DNA of 64,000 nucleotides from the NCBI GenBank assembly GCA_015698305.1, contig CP048620.1, forward strand, positions 62,001-126,000, in the 5' to 3' direction. Numbering within the stretch: position 1 is the stretch's first letter; each line of letters opens with the position of its first letter. The position numbers were made by a program, and so were the translations under genes. This document shows positions 51,950-61,154 of the stretch, one piece after another. The notes below the pieces were generated by a model. The model was given only the letters and a program-made list of their open reading frames with translations. It did not search any database and was not told the origin of the DNA. This DNA comes from Candidatus Nitrohelix vancouverensis. Its GTDB lineage: Bacteria; Nitrospinota; Nitrospinia; Nitrospinales; VA-1.

Positions 51950-52960
51950 ATGAACTTGATCCCTAATGTAAAACCTCTGACTATTTCAATTCTTGCCCTG
52001 AGCGTCGCCTTCACCAGCGGTTCCGTTTTTGCGCATTCCGGTCACAAGCATGAAGAGGGACCGACCATATCCATTCCTGAAGTTGTCGCCAAGGTCAACG
52101 AGACCAACATCACCCGGGAAACCATCGCCCAGCAACTGAAAAAGGCGATCGCTAAATATAAACAACGCGGCATGCCGCTGACGCCCGATCAGGAAAAAAC
52201 GGCGACCAAAAAATTGATCAACGACGAAATCGACCGCACTCTGCTCCTGCAAAAAGGAACGGAGCTTGGCATTGAAGTCAGCCACGATCAGGTTTCGGCG
52301 CGTATCGACGAGATCAAATCTCAATTTGAATCGGACACCGTCTTTGGTCACACCCTGGCGAGCGAAGGCATCACCCTGAAACAATACGCCGCTCAGTTGC
52401 GAGACGATCTGATTCTGGAGAAGGTGATTGGCAAGGAAGTGGAACCGCGCATCAAGGTGAGCGATGAAGAAATCAAAAACTATTACGAGACGAATAAAAG
52501 CCGCTTCACCACGCAACCGCAACGGCGCGCCAGCGTTCTGTTGATTCGTATCCCTAAAAATTCCGGCTCTGCAGGCGAAGCCAGCGCGCTTAAAAAGATG
52601 CAGTCCATACAGGAACAAATCAAAAATGGCTCCGACTTCGCAGACCTAACAAAACGCTTTTCGAATGACAGTCTGGCGAGCAAAGGCGGCGACCTGGGCT
52701 ATTTCAACCGCAAGCAAATGTTTGCGCCTTTTTCCAGCCGCGCATTCGATATGAAAGTGGGAGAGGTCAGCGATATCTTCAAGACCGCCCACGGCTTCCA
52801 TCTGCTGAAGGTGACGGATGCTAAAGAAGGCGCGGATCAATCGCTTGAGGAAGTCCGGGAATCCATCATGGCCTCGATCAAGCAAAGCAAAACGAATCAG
52901 GCCATGCAGGGCTACCTGGAATCATTGAAGAAAAAGGCGGATATACAAGTTTACTTCTAG
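51950..52960 (+). CDS. SurA/PrsA-type periplasmic peptidyl-prolyl isomerase
   Basis: A 336-residue exported protein. A signal peptide (ISILALSVAFTSGSVFA) is followed by a His-rich HSGHKHEEG, a helical chaperone domain (EVVAKVNETNITRETIAQQL onward), and one parvulin domain near residues 190-290 (RRASVLLIRIPKNS, FADLTKRFSNDSLASKGGDLGYF, VSDIFKTAHGFHLLKVTDA). A C-terminal helix (SIKQSKTNQAMQGYLESLKK) packs back on the chaperone part. It likely helps fold outer-membrane proteins. The His-rich patch may bind metal. It is monocistronic with a strong promoter. Confidence 0.88.
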   Translation: MNLIPNVKPLTISILALSVAFTSGSVFAHSGHKHEEGPTISIPEVVAKVNETNITRETIAQQLKKAIAKYKQRGMPLTPDQEKTATKKLINDEIDRTLLLQKGTELGIEVSHDQVSARIDEIKSQFESDTVFGHTLASEGITLKQYAAQLRDDLILEKVIGKEVEPRIKVSDEEIKNYYETNKSRFTTQPQRRASVLLIRIPKNSGSAGEASALKKMQSIQEQIKNGSDFADLTKRFSNDSLASKGGDLGYFNRKQMFAPFSSRAFDMKVGEVSDIFKTAHGFHLLKVTDAKEGADQSLEEVRESIMASIKQSKTNQAMQGYLESLKKKADIQVYF

Positions 52961-53085
52961 GAAGGGGAGGGAAAACGCTCGCGGCGTTTCAATCGGGAAT
53001 CGCCGCCGGGAAACCCGGGTGAATGCCCCGAAGTCTGGACGGCTCAAAATGAAGGGGAATGGGGCCGGATCATCCGACCCACAGA

Positions 53086-53268
53086 TCACTTCTTTTTCTT
53101 GTCTTTTTTCCCTTTGCCGCCCAGTTCCGCCAGTTTGCGTTTAACGATTTTTCCCTTATCACGGTCAAAATCCACTTTCAGATAGATCGTATTTTCAAAT
53201 GCCTTGTATACGACGCCTTCCTTCTTTTTGCCAGCAAAGTCAAATTTTACCTTGTCTCCAACTTTCAT
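53086..53268 (-). CDS. Small basic KOW/SH3-like protein
   Basis: A 60-residue protein reading MKVGDKVKFDFAGKKKEGVV, then VDFDRDKGKIVKRKLAELG, and ending in a lysine-rich tail KGKKDKKKK. The first 35 residues resemble a small beta-barrel of the Tudor/SH3-like kind, and the tail would favour RNA or DNA binding. GAGAGGAAACG before the ATG is a strong ribosome-binding site. Family and function unknown to me. Between it and the SurA-like gene (52961-53085) lie two weak hairpins without T-runs. Confidence 0.65.
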   Translation of the reverse strand: MKVGDKVKFDFAGKKKEGVVYKAFENTIYLKVDFDRDKGKIVKRKLAELGGKGKKDKKKK

Positions 53269-53455
53269 CGTTTCCTCTCAAATGAACGCAGGGAAAGCGT
53301 CGCCTTCCCGGTTGCCACTGTATTTCGGGCTAATAGAAAAGGAGTAGACTAGTGGAAAACCGCCCTGGAGTCAATGCTTTCTTTTCCAACGATCTGCGTC
53401 GCAAACCCGCACATAGCCCTGAGAAACAGGCGCCTCTGCCGCTTTCCAAACGATC

Positions 53456-55927
53456 ATGACCGGCAATTCAGACAAAATTTTCGTTGAAGTCGCATTCAAT
53501 CTGCCCCTGCCCTCTCCTTTCACCTATTCCGTTCCTGTAGGATTGAAAGATCGGGCGCTTCCGGGGATGCGGGCGCTCGCTCCCTTCGGCGCGCGCAGGA
53601 TCACCGGCTTCATCGTCGCCGTCAAATACCAATGCGATTCTGGGTTTGAAGTCAAACCCCTCGAAGACCTCCCCGACAACATCCCGGCGCTTTCCGAATC
53701 CATGCTCGATCTGACTCGATGGCTGGCGGATTATTACCAGTGCGCATGGGGAGAAGCCATCGCCGCGGCAATTCCAGCCGGGTTGGATGAAGCGGGAGAA
53801 GACATATTTTCTCTGACAGAAACGGGAATGGAGGCGTTCCAAAGTTCTGCCTCCAGCGATTCCGACCGCGCATTGCTGGAAGTCCTGCGTGAGCGACCGG
53901 GCAGTTCCCGCAAACAACTCCAGCGCCGCCTCGGCGCAAACTTCAACGCGCGCGCGCTGAATAAATTCAAATCACGGGAATGGATTCGCGCGCAATCAAA
54001 AATAACCCGCAAATCCGTCGACTATCACAATGAAAAATTTGTTCGCGCCCTGCCCGGCCCGTCTCCCGAAGCGACGGAAACCGCGTTGAAGCGCAGTCCC
54101 CGACAGCTGGGCCTGCACCGCTTGCTCAGTCAACGCGAATACAGCCTGACCGAACTGAAACAGATCGACCCCGGATACGCCGCGCCGCTTCGTCAATTGA
54201 AGGATAAAGAACTCGCCGTCACTGAAACGCGCAAGGTGCGCAAGGCTTCGCCCTGGGATTTCCTCGACGAATCACCGCGCAAGGAAACCCCTCCGAAATT
54301 AACGCCGGAGCAGGAAACCGCCTGCAAACCCCTTCTGGCCGCTATCGACAAGGGAGCGTTTCAGAGCTTTCTCATACAAGGCGTCACCGGGAGCGGAAAG
54401 ACCGAGATTTATCTTCGATGCATTCAGCGGGCGCTCGAAGATGGCAAAACCGCAATCATGATGGTGCCGGAAATTTCCCTCACCCCGCAAACCGCAGAAC
54501 GTTTCCGCCTGAGATTCGGCAACCGCATCGCCATCCTGCACAGCGGTCTGTCGCGGCAGGAGAAATTCGACGAGTGGAATAAAATTCAAACCGGGCAGGT
54601 GTCCATCGCGCTTGGCGCGCGTTCTTCCGTGTTTGCGCCCCTGACCAATATCGGCGTCATCGTCATCGACGAAGAGCACGACGGCTCCTACAAACAGGAT
54701 TCGACGCCGCGCTATCACGCTCGCGACGTCGCCTTGATGCGCGCAAAGAATCAGGGCGCCGTCGTCATTCTCGGCACGGCGACGCCATCGCTGGAATCGC
54801 ATAAGAACGCGGTGACCGGAAAATACCAGCGTCTGGTGTTGACACAGCGCGTGAACAACCGCCCCATGCCCTGGATTCAGATCGTCGACATGCGCCAGGA
54901 GAAAGAAGAGCGCAGGAATTACTCCATTTTCTCCATCGCTCTGAAAAACGCCATCCGCGACCGGCTGGACAACGGCGAACAAACCTTCCTGTTTCTCAAC
55001 CGTCGCGGCGCCGCGAATTACGTCTTCTGCAAGGAATGCGGATACGTCTTCGATTGCTCCCGTTGCTCGGTCTCGATGACCTTTCACAGCGAAGACAACA
55101 AGATGCGCTGTCATTACTGCAACGGCTTCGCGCGCATCCCGCGCTCCTGCCCGGACTGCAAGGGAGAGATCATCAAATTTCAGGGCTTCGGCACGCAAAA
55201 ACTCGAAGCTGAAACGCGACGCCTGTTCCCCGGCGCTCGCGTGTTCCGACTCGACCGCGACACGGCGAAGAACGCCTCTGTATTTGAAACCATGCGCGAC
55301 AAACTGAACGCGCAGGAGATCGACATCCTCATTGGAACGCAGATGATCGCCAAGGGTCACGACTTCCCCAACGTCACCCTCGTCGGCGTGACGCTTGCCG
55401 ACCTTTCCCTGAACGTCCCGGATTTCCGCTCTTGCGAGCGCACCTTTCAACTGGTCACGCAGGTCGCCGGGCGCGCCGGACGCGGCGATATTCCCGGCAA
55501 GGTCATTGTGCAGACCAACAGCCCCGATCATTTCGTATTCCCCTGCATCCAGAACCAGGACTTCGACGCCTACGCGGAAAAAGAACTCGATCTGCGCAAA
55601 AAACTGCGTTACCCTCCCTTCGTTCGCACGGTATCTCTGGAAATCGAAGATGCCAATGAACAACGCGGAGCCGAAACTGCGCGGCGCTTGCGCAATCTGT
55701 TGAAGGGAGCCTTGACCTCTTTTTCCGACGTCGATCTGCTCGGCCCGGCGCCTGCGGTTCTGTATAAAATCAGCATGAAATACCGCTGGCGTTTGTTGAT
55801 TCGCGCCGCGACGTCGCAAACGCTCCAGCGGTTTTTGCGTTATGCGCAGGAACAACGCGACCTGAAAAAAGCCGTTCAATCCGGCAGTAAGTTATCCATC
55901 GACGTCGATCCCATCAACCTCCTCTAA
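53456..55927 (+). CDS. priA: Primosomal protein N' (PriA helicase)
   Basis: An 823-residue replication-restart helicase. The N-terminal 3'-DNA-binding domain begins VEVAFNLPLPSPFTYSVPVG. The helicase has Walker A GVTGSGKTEIY, DEEHDGSYKQDSTPRYHARD, LGTATPSLES and a C-terminal core with GTQMIAKGHDFPNVTLVGV. Eight cysteines for two zincs lie between the helicase lobes (CKECGYVFDCSRC, then CHYC and CPDC). Slightly longer than the roughly 730-residue E. coli protein because of insertions in the winged-helix region. Its start ATG 53456 is close to family expectation. Confidence 0.95.
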   Translation: MTGNSDKIFVEVAFNLPLPSPFTYSVPVGLKDRALPGMRALAPFGARRITGFIVAVKYQCDSGFEVKPLEDLPDNIPALSESMLDLTRWLADYYQCAWGEAIAAAIPAGLDEAGEDIFSLTETGMEAFQSSASSDSDRALLEVLRERPGSSRKQLQRRLGANFNARALNKFKSREWIRAQSKITRKSVDYHNEKFVRALPGPSPEATETALKRSPRQLGLHRLLSQREYSLTELKQIDPGYAAPLRQLKDKELAVTETRKVRKASPWDFLDESPRKETPPKLTPEQETACKPLLAAIDKGAFQSFLIQGVTGSGKTEIYLRCIQRALEDGKTAIMMVPEISLTPQTAERFRLRFGNRIAILHSGLSRQEKFDEWNKIQTGQVSIALGARSSVFAPLTNIGVIVIDEEHDGSYKQDSTPRYHARDVALMRAKNQGAVVILGTATPSLESHKNAVTGKYQRLVLTQRVNNRPMPWIQIVDMRQEKEERRNYSIFSIALKNAIRDRLDNGEQTFLFLNRRGAANYVFCKECGYVFDCSRCSVSMTFHSEDNKMRCHYCNGFARIPRSCPDCKGEIIKFQGFGTQKLEAETRRLFPGARVFRLDRDTAKNASVFETMRDKLNAQEIDILIGTQMIAKGHDFPNVTLVGVTLADLSLNVPDFRSCERTFQLVTQVAGRAGRGDIPGKVIVQTNSPDHFVFPCIQNQDFDAYAEKELDLRKKLRYPPFVRTVSLEIEDANEQRGAETARRLRNLLKGALTSFSDVDLLGPAPAVLYKISMKYRWRLLIRAATSQTLQRFLRYAQEQRDLKKAVQSGSKLSIDVDPINLL

Positions 55928-55970
55928 TCGCGACGGAAGACGTTCACTTGAATTCATTCAACGAGGTTTC

Positions 55971-56558
55971 ATGAAGCCATTAAGAAATTTATACGACTGG
56001 GTATTGCGTTGGTCGTCCACGCCCTACGCCCTGCCCGCTCTCGCCGTTATTTCATTTGTTGAATCGTCTTTCTTCCCGATTCCGCCCGACGTGCTTCTGA
56101 TCGCGATGGTTGCGGCGGTTCCGTCCGGCTGGGTGCGTTATGCGTTGGTCTGCTCCGTCGCCTCGGTGCTGGGCGGCATGTTCGGCTACCTGATCGGTTT
56201 TTCGTTCATGGAATTGATCGGCAACCAGATCGTACAGTTTTATCATTTTCAGGAAAAATTCGACAAGATCGCCGGACTGTTCCAACAATACGAGGCCTGG
56301 GCGGTTGCGGCGGCGGGCTTCACGCCGCTTCCCTACAAAGTATTCACCATCGCCGCGGGCGCCTTCGAAATCAATTTCCCGATCTTTGTTCTGGCGTCGG
56401 CGTTCAGTCGATCCGCGCGCTTCTTTCTCGTGGCCTACCTACTCTACAAATTTGGCCCTGCGATACGAGCGTTGATCGAAAAATATTTCAATATTTTCAG
56501 CATCGTGTTTTTTGTGCTTTTATTTCTCGGCTTTTATCTTTTAAAATTTGTGCTCTAG
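55971..56558 (+). CDS. DedA/VTT-family (YqaA-like) membrane protein
   Basis: A 195-residue inner-membrane protein with about five helices. Family patterns are AVISFVESSFFPIPPDVLLI, VLGGMFGYLIGFSFMELIG and AGFTPLPYKVFTIAAGAFEI, including the conserved proline- and glycine-bearing re-entrant segment. DedA relatives affect membrane lipid flipping and envelope stress. GAGG precedes the ATG by 5 nt. cutA follows 13 nt after its stop. Confidence 0.88.
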   Translation: MKPLRNLYDWVLRWSSTPYALPALAVISFVESSFFPIPPDVLLIAMVAAVPSGWVRYALVCSVASVLGGMFGYLIGFSFMELIGNQIVQFYHFQEKFDKIAGLFQQYEAWAVAAAGFTPLPYKVFTIAAGAFEINFPIFVLASAFSRSARFFLVAYLLYKFGPAIRALIEKYFNIFSIVFFVLLFLGFYLLKFVL

Positions 56559-56571
56559 GAGGCGCCCAGCG

Positions 56572-56895
56572 ATGAGCGAACATGTGATCGTTTTCATGAC
56601 CGCCGGTTCCAGCGAAGAAGCGCAGAAAATCAGCCGCGGACTGGTGGAAAACAAACTGGCCTACTGCGTCAACACGGTCCCGTCGATCCAGTCCACCTAC
56701 TTCTGGGAGGGCAAGGTCTGCACCGACGAAGAGCTGTTGCTCATCGCCAAAACGCGCGCCGACGCCTTCGACAACTTGAAGGCCTGGGTCCTCGACGCTC
56801 ATAGTTACGACGTCCCGGAAATCGTCGCCATTCCCATCGCCGCCGGACTCGAAAGTTACCTGAAATGCGTCGACGACTGGACCGGGAAAGGCTGA
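56572..56895 (+). CDS. cutA: CutA1 divalent-cation tolerance protein
   Basis: A 107-residue trimeric PII-like protein of typical length. Core pattern: VIVFMTAGSSEEAQKISRGL, then NTVPSIQSTYFWEGKVCTDE, LLIAKTRADAFDNLKAWV and SYDVPEIVAIPIAAGLESYL. AGGAGG lies 9 nt before ATG 56572; the open frame upstream to 56548 lies inside the previous gene. Its role (copper or other ligand binding) is still unsettled in the family. The MsrP-like gene follows immediately, with 1 nt between. Confidence 0.92.
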   Translation: MSEHVIVFMTAGSSEEAQKISRGLVENKLAYCVNTVPSIQSTYFWEGKVCTDEELLLIAKTRADAFDNLKAWVLDAHSYDVPEIVAIPIAAGLESYLKCVDDWTGKG

Positions 56896-56896
56896 C

Positions 56897-57865
56897 ATGA
56901 AACTCCGGCGCGCAAACAGGGACTGGGAACTTCGCTCCAGCCGGATCACGCCGGAATCCGTGTTCATGAACCGCCGCGCCTTCATGCAGGGCAGTCTGTG
57001 GGCGGCGGGCGCCGCGCTCGGAACCTTGTCGGGCTGTTCATCCGATTCACCCATGATGCAAGCGCCGGAGCCTTCGATGACGGCGCTGGAACAAAGGCTC
57101 TATCCCGCCACGCGCAATAGCGGTTATGCGCTCGATCGCCCGATCACCGAGCCGAAAATTGCCGGTAGCTATAATAATTTTTTTGAATTTGGAGAAGACA
57201 AGGGCGAGATTCAATTCAACGCCGCGAAGCTGGAGACGCGGCCCTGGACGCTGGAGATCAGCGGACTCGTCAACAAGCCACAGATCTACGACCTCGACGA
57301 TTTACTGAAACAATTTCCGCTTGAAGAGCGCTTGTACCGTTTGCGATGCGTCGAGGCCTGGGCGATGGCTGTTCCATGGACGGGCTTCCCCTTGAACGAA
57401 TTGTTGCGTCGGGCCGAGCCGAAATCCAGCGCGACGCATGTCCGCTTCCTGTCCTTTTACAATCCGGTTGTCGCCTCAGGCCAGCGCATGTTCTGGCGCC
57501 CCTGGCCTTACGCCGAAGGTTTGACTCTGCCGGAAGCGATGAACGAACTCAGCTTTCTCGCCACTGGGGTTTACGGCAAGCCCTTGCCCAAACAACACGG
57601 CGCGCCCCTGCGATTGCTGGCGCCCTGGAAGTACGGTTATAAGAGCGCCAAGTCGATTGTTCGGATTGAAGTGATCGATTTTCGACCGCCGACCTTCTGG
57701 TCGACCCTGCAGGGGCTGGAGTATAATTTCAGCGCCAACGTCGACCCAGACGTTCCTCATCCGCGCTGGTCGCAGGCCAGCGAGAAGATGATCGGCACGG
57801 GCGAGATTTTCCCCACCCAGCTTTATAACGGCTATCAGAAATATGTAGCGGGGCTATATACCTGA
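56897..57865 (+). CDS. MsrP (YedY)-like periplasmic molybdoenzyme catalytic subunit
   Basis: A 322-residue protein of the sulfite-oxidase-fold molybdopterin family. A twin-arginine-type signal NRRAFMQGSLWAAGAALGTL (about 25-44) suggests Tat export with the cofactor, and a cysteine (CSSDS) follows that could be lipidated. The molybdenum-ligating cysteine is Cys151 in YRLRCVEAWAMAVPWTGFPL. Further family segments are GQRMFWRPWPYAEGLTL and LPKQHGAPLRLLAPWKYGYKSAKSIVRI. MsrP repairs oxidised methionine in periplasmic proteins with electrons from MsrQ; no msrQ is in the window, so the electron donor may differ. A later ATG at 56966 would still keep the Tat signal. Confidence 0.88.
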   Translation: MKLRRANRDWELRSSRITPESVFMNRRAFMQGSLWAAGAALGTLSGCSSDSPMMQAPEPSMTALEQRLYPATRNSGYALDRPITEPKIAGSYNNFFEFGEDKGEIQFNAAKLETRPWTLEISGLVNKPQIYDLDDLLKQFPLEERLYRLRCVEAWAMAVPWTGFPLNELLRRAEPKSSATHVRFLSFYNPVVASGQRMFWRPWPYAEGLTLPEAMNELSFLATGVYGKPLPKQHGAPLRLLAPWKYGYKSAKSIVRIEVIDFRPPTFWSTLQGLEYNFSANVDPDVPHPRWSQASEKMIGTGEIFPTQLYNGYQKYVAGLYT

Positions 57866-57869
57866 CGCT

Positions 57870-58571
57870 TCAGGACTGCAATTCCAGAAACGAAGTTATT
57901 TTCCTGTCGTATCCATCTGAAAAGCGGTTGTTGCGGTCGATGAGTATCGACGCCAGACCCGCTCTGCGCGCGCCCTCCACATCGGTGCGCACCTCGTCGC
58001 CGATATGACAGGCGTTCTCCGGCGCGGCGCCGCTCAAGCGCAGGGCTTCCGCGAAGATCATTGAATCGGGCTTGGCGGAACCCACCACCGCCGAGGGCAG
58101 AATGAAATCAAAATAGGAAGCCAGCCCGACGTTTTCCAGCGTCGCCGTCAATCGGGAATCCCAGTTGGAGATGACGCCGAGAGCGACGCCCCGCGCCTTT
58201 AAATCGGGAAGGATGTTGGATGCGAGCACATCGTCGAAGATATGCCAGTAGTCTTTCTTTTTGAAGGCTTCGAAAATAATTTCAAAGTACTCGTCGAAAT
58301 TCTTCACGCCGCCAAACTCGTCGAACACCTTGCGCACCAGAACGCTCCAGAATTCGCGTTCTGCCGCATCGCCGGAATTGGAACCCAAGGACTCGATACC
58401 GCCCATGCGTTTCCATTCCTTGCGAAACTGATCGTTCAAGGGTTCCACCGGCCCCTCGTAGCCGAAAGACCGCGCATACTTGGCGTAGACCGCGCCGACG
58501 GATGGAGTCACCTTGAGCAAGGTGCCGCCCACGTCAAAAAATACCGCCTGATATTCGTAAAGACTCTTCAT
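57870..58571 (-). CDS. HAD-superfamily hydrolase
   Basis: A 233-residue phosphatase-like protein. ATG 58571 has GGGAGGAATT upstream. Motif I is FFDVGGTLLKV, with the nucleophile Asp but Gly-Gly in place of the second Asp (DxGxT form). Motif II is VISNWDSR, motif III SAKPDSMIF and motif IV HIGDEVRTDVEGARRAG. The helical cap between motifs I and II suits small phosphorylated metabolites. The family includes phosphoglycolate phosphatases and similar enzymes; the substrate is open. It is convergent with the MsrP-like gene, 4 nt between ends. Confidence 0.85.
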   Translation of the reverse strand: MKSLYEYQAVFFDVGGTLLKVTPSVGAVYAKYARSFGYEGPVEPLNDQFRKEWKRMGGIESLGSNSGDAAEREFWSVLVRKVFDEFGGVKNFDEYFEIIFEAFKKKDYWHIFDDVLASNILPDLKARGVALGVISNWDSRLTATLENVGLASYFDFILPSAVVGSAKPDSMIFAEALRLSGAAPENACHIGDEVRTDVEGARRAGLASILIDRNNRFSDGYDRKITSFLELQS

Positions 58572-58630
58572 AATTCCTCCCGTAAACATTGGAGTTAAGA
58601 TGAAGCGTCTTCACAAATCGATTCGAGCGA

Positions 58631-58921
58631 CTAGCGCCCTTGCTGGAATAATCCGATCACGCCCGCCATCGCCGCCGACACGCCGACGATGAGTATAAAA
58701 AACATTCCCGCATAATGACCGCCGAACAATTCCATCCAGAATCCGCGGTTCATGATAATGGTCCAATAAAATATGAAGAAATAGGACATCAGAAATCCTA
58801 ATTTGTAGCGTCCCTGGATCAGGCAAAAAAAGCTGACGCCCATCAAAATCGTCAGTTGACCCAGAGGCATCACAGAAGACGCGTCTGAATATAATTGCGC
58901 TAAGCTTGCCGTCGTTTCCAT
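58631..58921 (-). CDS. Small integral membrane protein
   Basis: A 96-residue protein with three hydrophobic segments (PLGQLTILMGVSFFCLIQGR, KLGFLMSYFFIFYWTIIM and YAGMFFILIVGVSAAMAGVIG). I do not recognise the family. It shows codon-like sequence and a good length for a small inner-membrane protein, and it follows the HAD gene orientation. Function unknown. Confidence 0.6.
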   Translation of the reverse strand: METTASLAQLYSDASSVMPLGQLTILMGVSFFCLIQGRYKLGFLMSYFFIFYWTIIMNRGFWMELFGGHYAGMFFILIVGVSAAMAGVIGLFQQGR

Positions 58922-59262
58922 TACATAACTCCTTGAGTAATCACTTCCGATTCAACGATTTCATACACCTTGCTGAAAGCGGTTCCCGCCAGGGAACCAA
59001 TAGAGAAAAGCAATTCCGGCGCCGTTCTATCACCCCGGATCGCGCGAATAGCACAAGACACTGAAAACCCGCGGATTAAAATTTCAAAGAATCATTCGAG
59101 GACATCAGGCCAGAGCAACGCTTGGAAGGGATACGAACATAAAGTTTGAACAATGGTAAAAAAATCATACCGGGAAGACAGAGCGCGAGCTACGCGAACA
59201 AGCATCCGCGAAAACCTTGCGGGGTGAGGGTAAGCGGGATGGATAGGGAGGATTAGAAAATA
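58922..59262. other. Non-coding gap of 341 bp
   Basis: I see no credible gene, tRNA, repeat or clear promoter. The region upstream of the small membrane protein contains several GC-rich blocks (around 59190-59240) without a clean stem. Confidence 0.4.
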
Positions 59263-60018
59263 TCAAACGCCCGGGTGGGCCTGGCTCCAGTCGAGCGCTT
59301 CCTGATAATCTTCGGCGGTGTCGATCTCGAAACAACCGGGCTGATCGATCGCCCAGAAATGAATTTCGTTAGACTGGGCAAAATCAGAGAAGGGAATTTC
59401 CCACAGCGTCTTTTCATAGGCCGCTTCATTTGCGTAATACATTTCGGTGAAGCGCGACGCCGCCTCGCGATTCAGCTTGAAAAAACCAATCGCCTCGCCG
59501 CCAAATTTGTAATCCGTTTTCTCCTGTTCCGTCAGCAAGCGCTTGGTGATGAATGCGGATATCACGCCGTTGTCTTTCAGAAGAACCTTGGCGCATTCGG
59601 CGTCATTGATGTCCGCTGAGACGACGGCAAACGAGTTGGCATGAGACCGCTCAACATAATCAAGGAAAGTCTCTTGCGGATAGTATACGTCTCCGTCCAG
59701 AATCACCACATCCTGATCGGTGCGCTTCAATCCCAATACCAGCGACAGCGTATTGCCAGTGGTGCGATACACTTTGTTGTCGATGAATTCGAGAGGCAAA
59801 TCCAGATTCAGACCGAGCGCGTAATCCCTGACTGCGTCGTGGTTATGCCCCAGAACCAGCACAGCCTTCGCAACGCCCAGGGCCTGCAAACTTTTCAGGT
59901 GGCGGGACAGAAGCGTTTCATTGCCGAAGGGTAGAAAGCTTTTGTGCGCCAGATCATCTCGCCCCAGGCGGGAACCATAACCCGCCAATAAAATCACCGC
60001 TTGCATGGAACTGGCCAT
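59263..60018 (-). CDS. Sugar-phosphate/choline-phosphate nucleotidyltransferase-like protein
   Basis: A 251-residue Rossmann-like nucleotidyltransferase. The N-terminus is AVILLAGYGSRLGRDDLAHK with the activating GxGxRLG loop, followed by PLEFIDNKVYRTTGNTLSL and DQDVVILDGDVYYPQETFLD with the metal-binding DGD. The later part has KFGGEAIGFFKLNREAASRF. This is the LicC/RfbA-like layout that activates choline phosphate or a sugar phosphate with NTP. Two candidate starts, 60018 and 60006, both suit the fold. It is 5 nt behind the terpenoid-cyclase-fold gene, so the two are probably cotranscribed. Confidence 0.82.
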   Translation of the reverse strand: MASSMQAVILLAGYGSRLGRDDLAHKSFLPFGNETLLSRHLKSLQALGVAKAVLVLGHNHDAVRDYALGLNLDLPLEFIDNKVYRTTGNTLSLVLGLKRTDQDVVILDGDVYYPQETFLDYVERSHANSFAVVSADINDAECAKVLLKDNGVISAFITKRLLTEQEKTDYKFGGEAIGFFKLNREAASRFTEMYYANEAAYEKTLWEIPFSDFAQSNEIHFWAIDQPGCFEIDTAEDYQEALDWSQAHPGV

Positions 60019-60023
60019 GCCGA

Positions 60024-61004
60024 TTATTTACAAAAGGCCCAGAAGGCCGCCATCGGTTCATCCGTGCAAAATCGTTTGAACTTCAACAGCGTGTCCAGTC
60101 CGTCGCCGGTTCGCTCGACATTGCTGGGTTCGTCAATGAAATCGCCCCAGCCTTCTTTATTCTTATTGTCGATCAACCAGCGAACGCCTTTTTCGATCAC
60201 CGGAGCGTATTTCTCTTTTTCTTTAAATGTGTCGGATACCAGCATCAGACAACGACACGCATCCATCGTGTGATCCATATTCTCGCTGTCCCAGGAACCG
60301 TTCGCCGCCTGTTCAACAACCAGGCTCTCCGCCGCCTCCAGACACATTTTACCGGCAAAGGATATTTTATCCATGAAATAAGCGGGCACCAGCGTGTACT
60401 GCATCAAATGTCCCGTCGTCTCGATCCCGGCAGGGTGGAAGGTCTCGTCTTTCCAGATGCCCGAATCTCTCTGCCAGTTGGCGATGTATTCAAAACCCCG
60501 AAGCCGCGCATTATTGATGCGCTCGTCGTCCTGCCTGTCCAGCATGACCTGATAAATGGTCTGGAACACCGTGACGGAGCACGTGGTGTCGAGATGCGAC
60601 CATTCCGGGTCCGCCCAGTGACCGTCTTCTTCCTGCGTTGTCAGCACGTATTCCATCGCCCGGTCCACCGCCGCCGCTATATTCGGATCCCGCAAAATCT
60701 GATTGCCTCTGCACAGTTTCAGCCCGACAAAGGTTGTGATCCACATCGAAGTTTTATTATCATGCGACTGCTTCGACCAACCACCGTCAGGATTTTGCAC
60801 CTTGACGCATTCGCGGAAATCGTCGCCGCGTTCCTTCGTCAGGTTCAGGTGCAGGATACAACGCAATATATGTTCCAACACTTCCATGTCTTGAGGGCCT
60901 TGCAACAGGCTCCATTCATTTTTCTTTGAGTCCACATAATTCCATTCGTGCTGGATCATGCGATCGAGTTCCTGCGGGTCAATACTGGTCGCGATGCTTG
61001 TCAT
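60024..61004 (-). CDS. Orphan terpenoid-cyclase/prenyltransferase-fold (alpha-alpha barrel) protein
   Basis: A 326-residue soluble protein of alpha-hairpin repeats. Several QW-like motifs appear in turn: NPDGGWSKQSH, EEDGHWADPEW, RDSGIWKDETF, AANGSWDSENM and KEGWGDFID. Squalene-hopene cyclases and protein prenyltransferases share this repeat, but the DxDD acid motif of cyclases and the zinc site of prenyltransferases are not apparent; the nearest is HLDTTCSVTVFQ. Half the length of a full cyclase. It may bind or modify a prenyl or polysaccharide chain in partnership with the neighbouring nucleotidyltransferase. Function unknown. Confidence 0.7.
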   Translation of the reverse strand: MTSIATSIDPQELDRMIQHEWNYVDSKKNEWSLLQGPQDMEVLEHILRCILHLNLTKERGDDFRECVKVQNPDGGWSKQSHDNKTSMWITTFVGLKLCRGNQILRDPNIAAAVDRAMEYVLTTQEEDGHWADPEWSHLDTTCSVTVFQTIYQVMLDRQDDERINNARLRGFEYIANWQRDSGIWKDETFHPAGIETTGHLMQYTLVPAYFMDKISFAGKMCLEAAESLVVEQAANGSWDSENMDHTMDACRCLMLVSDTFKEKEKYAPVIEKGVRWLIDNKNKEGWGDFIDEPSNVERTGDGLDTLLKFKRFCTDEPMAAFWAFCK

Positions 61005-61154
61005 GGTTGCCCTTATAGTTAATTAAATTTTCTGGAGAAAATGAGGGGATCGTCTGATTAACAGATTTACAAAAAGGAGATTATAGTACGTATGAAAAAG
61101 CGGCGTCAACGACAAATCCAAGAGGATTAAACAAGAGAGAGCGTTAGCGGGGAA

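Noticed and set aside
54299-55879. 526-residue open frame on the minus strand opposite priA
   Set aside because: It lies wholly within priA in the antisense frame, has no recognisable domain, and the priA motifs are intact on the other strand.
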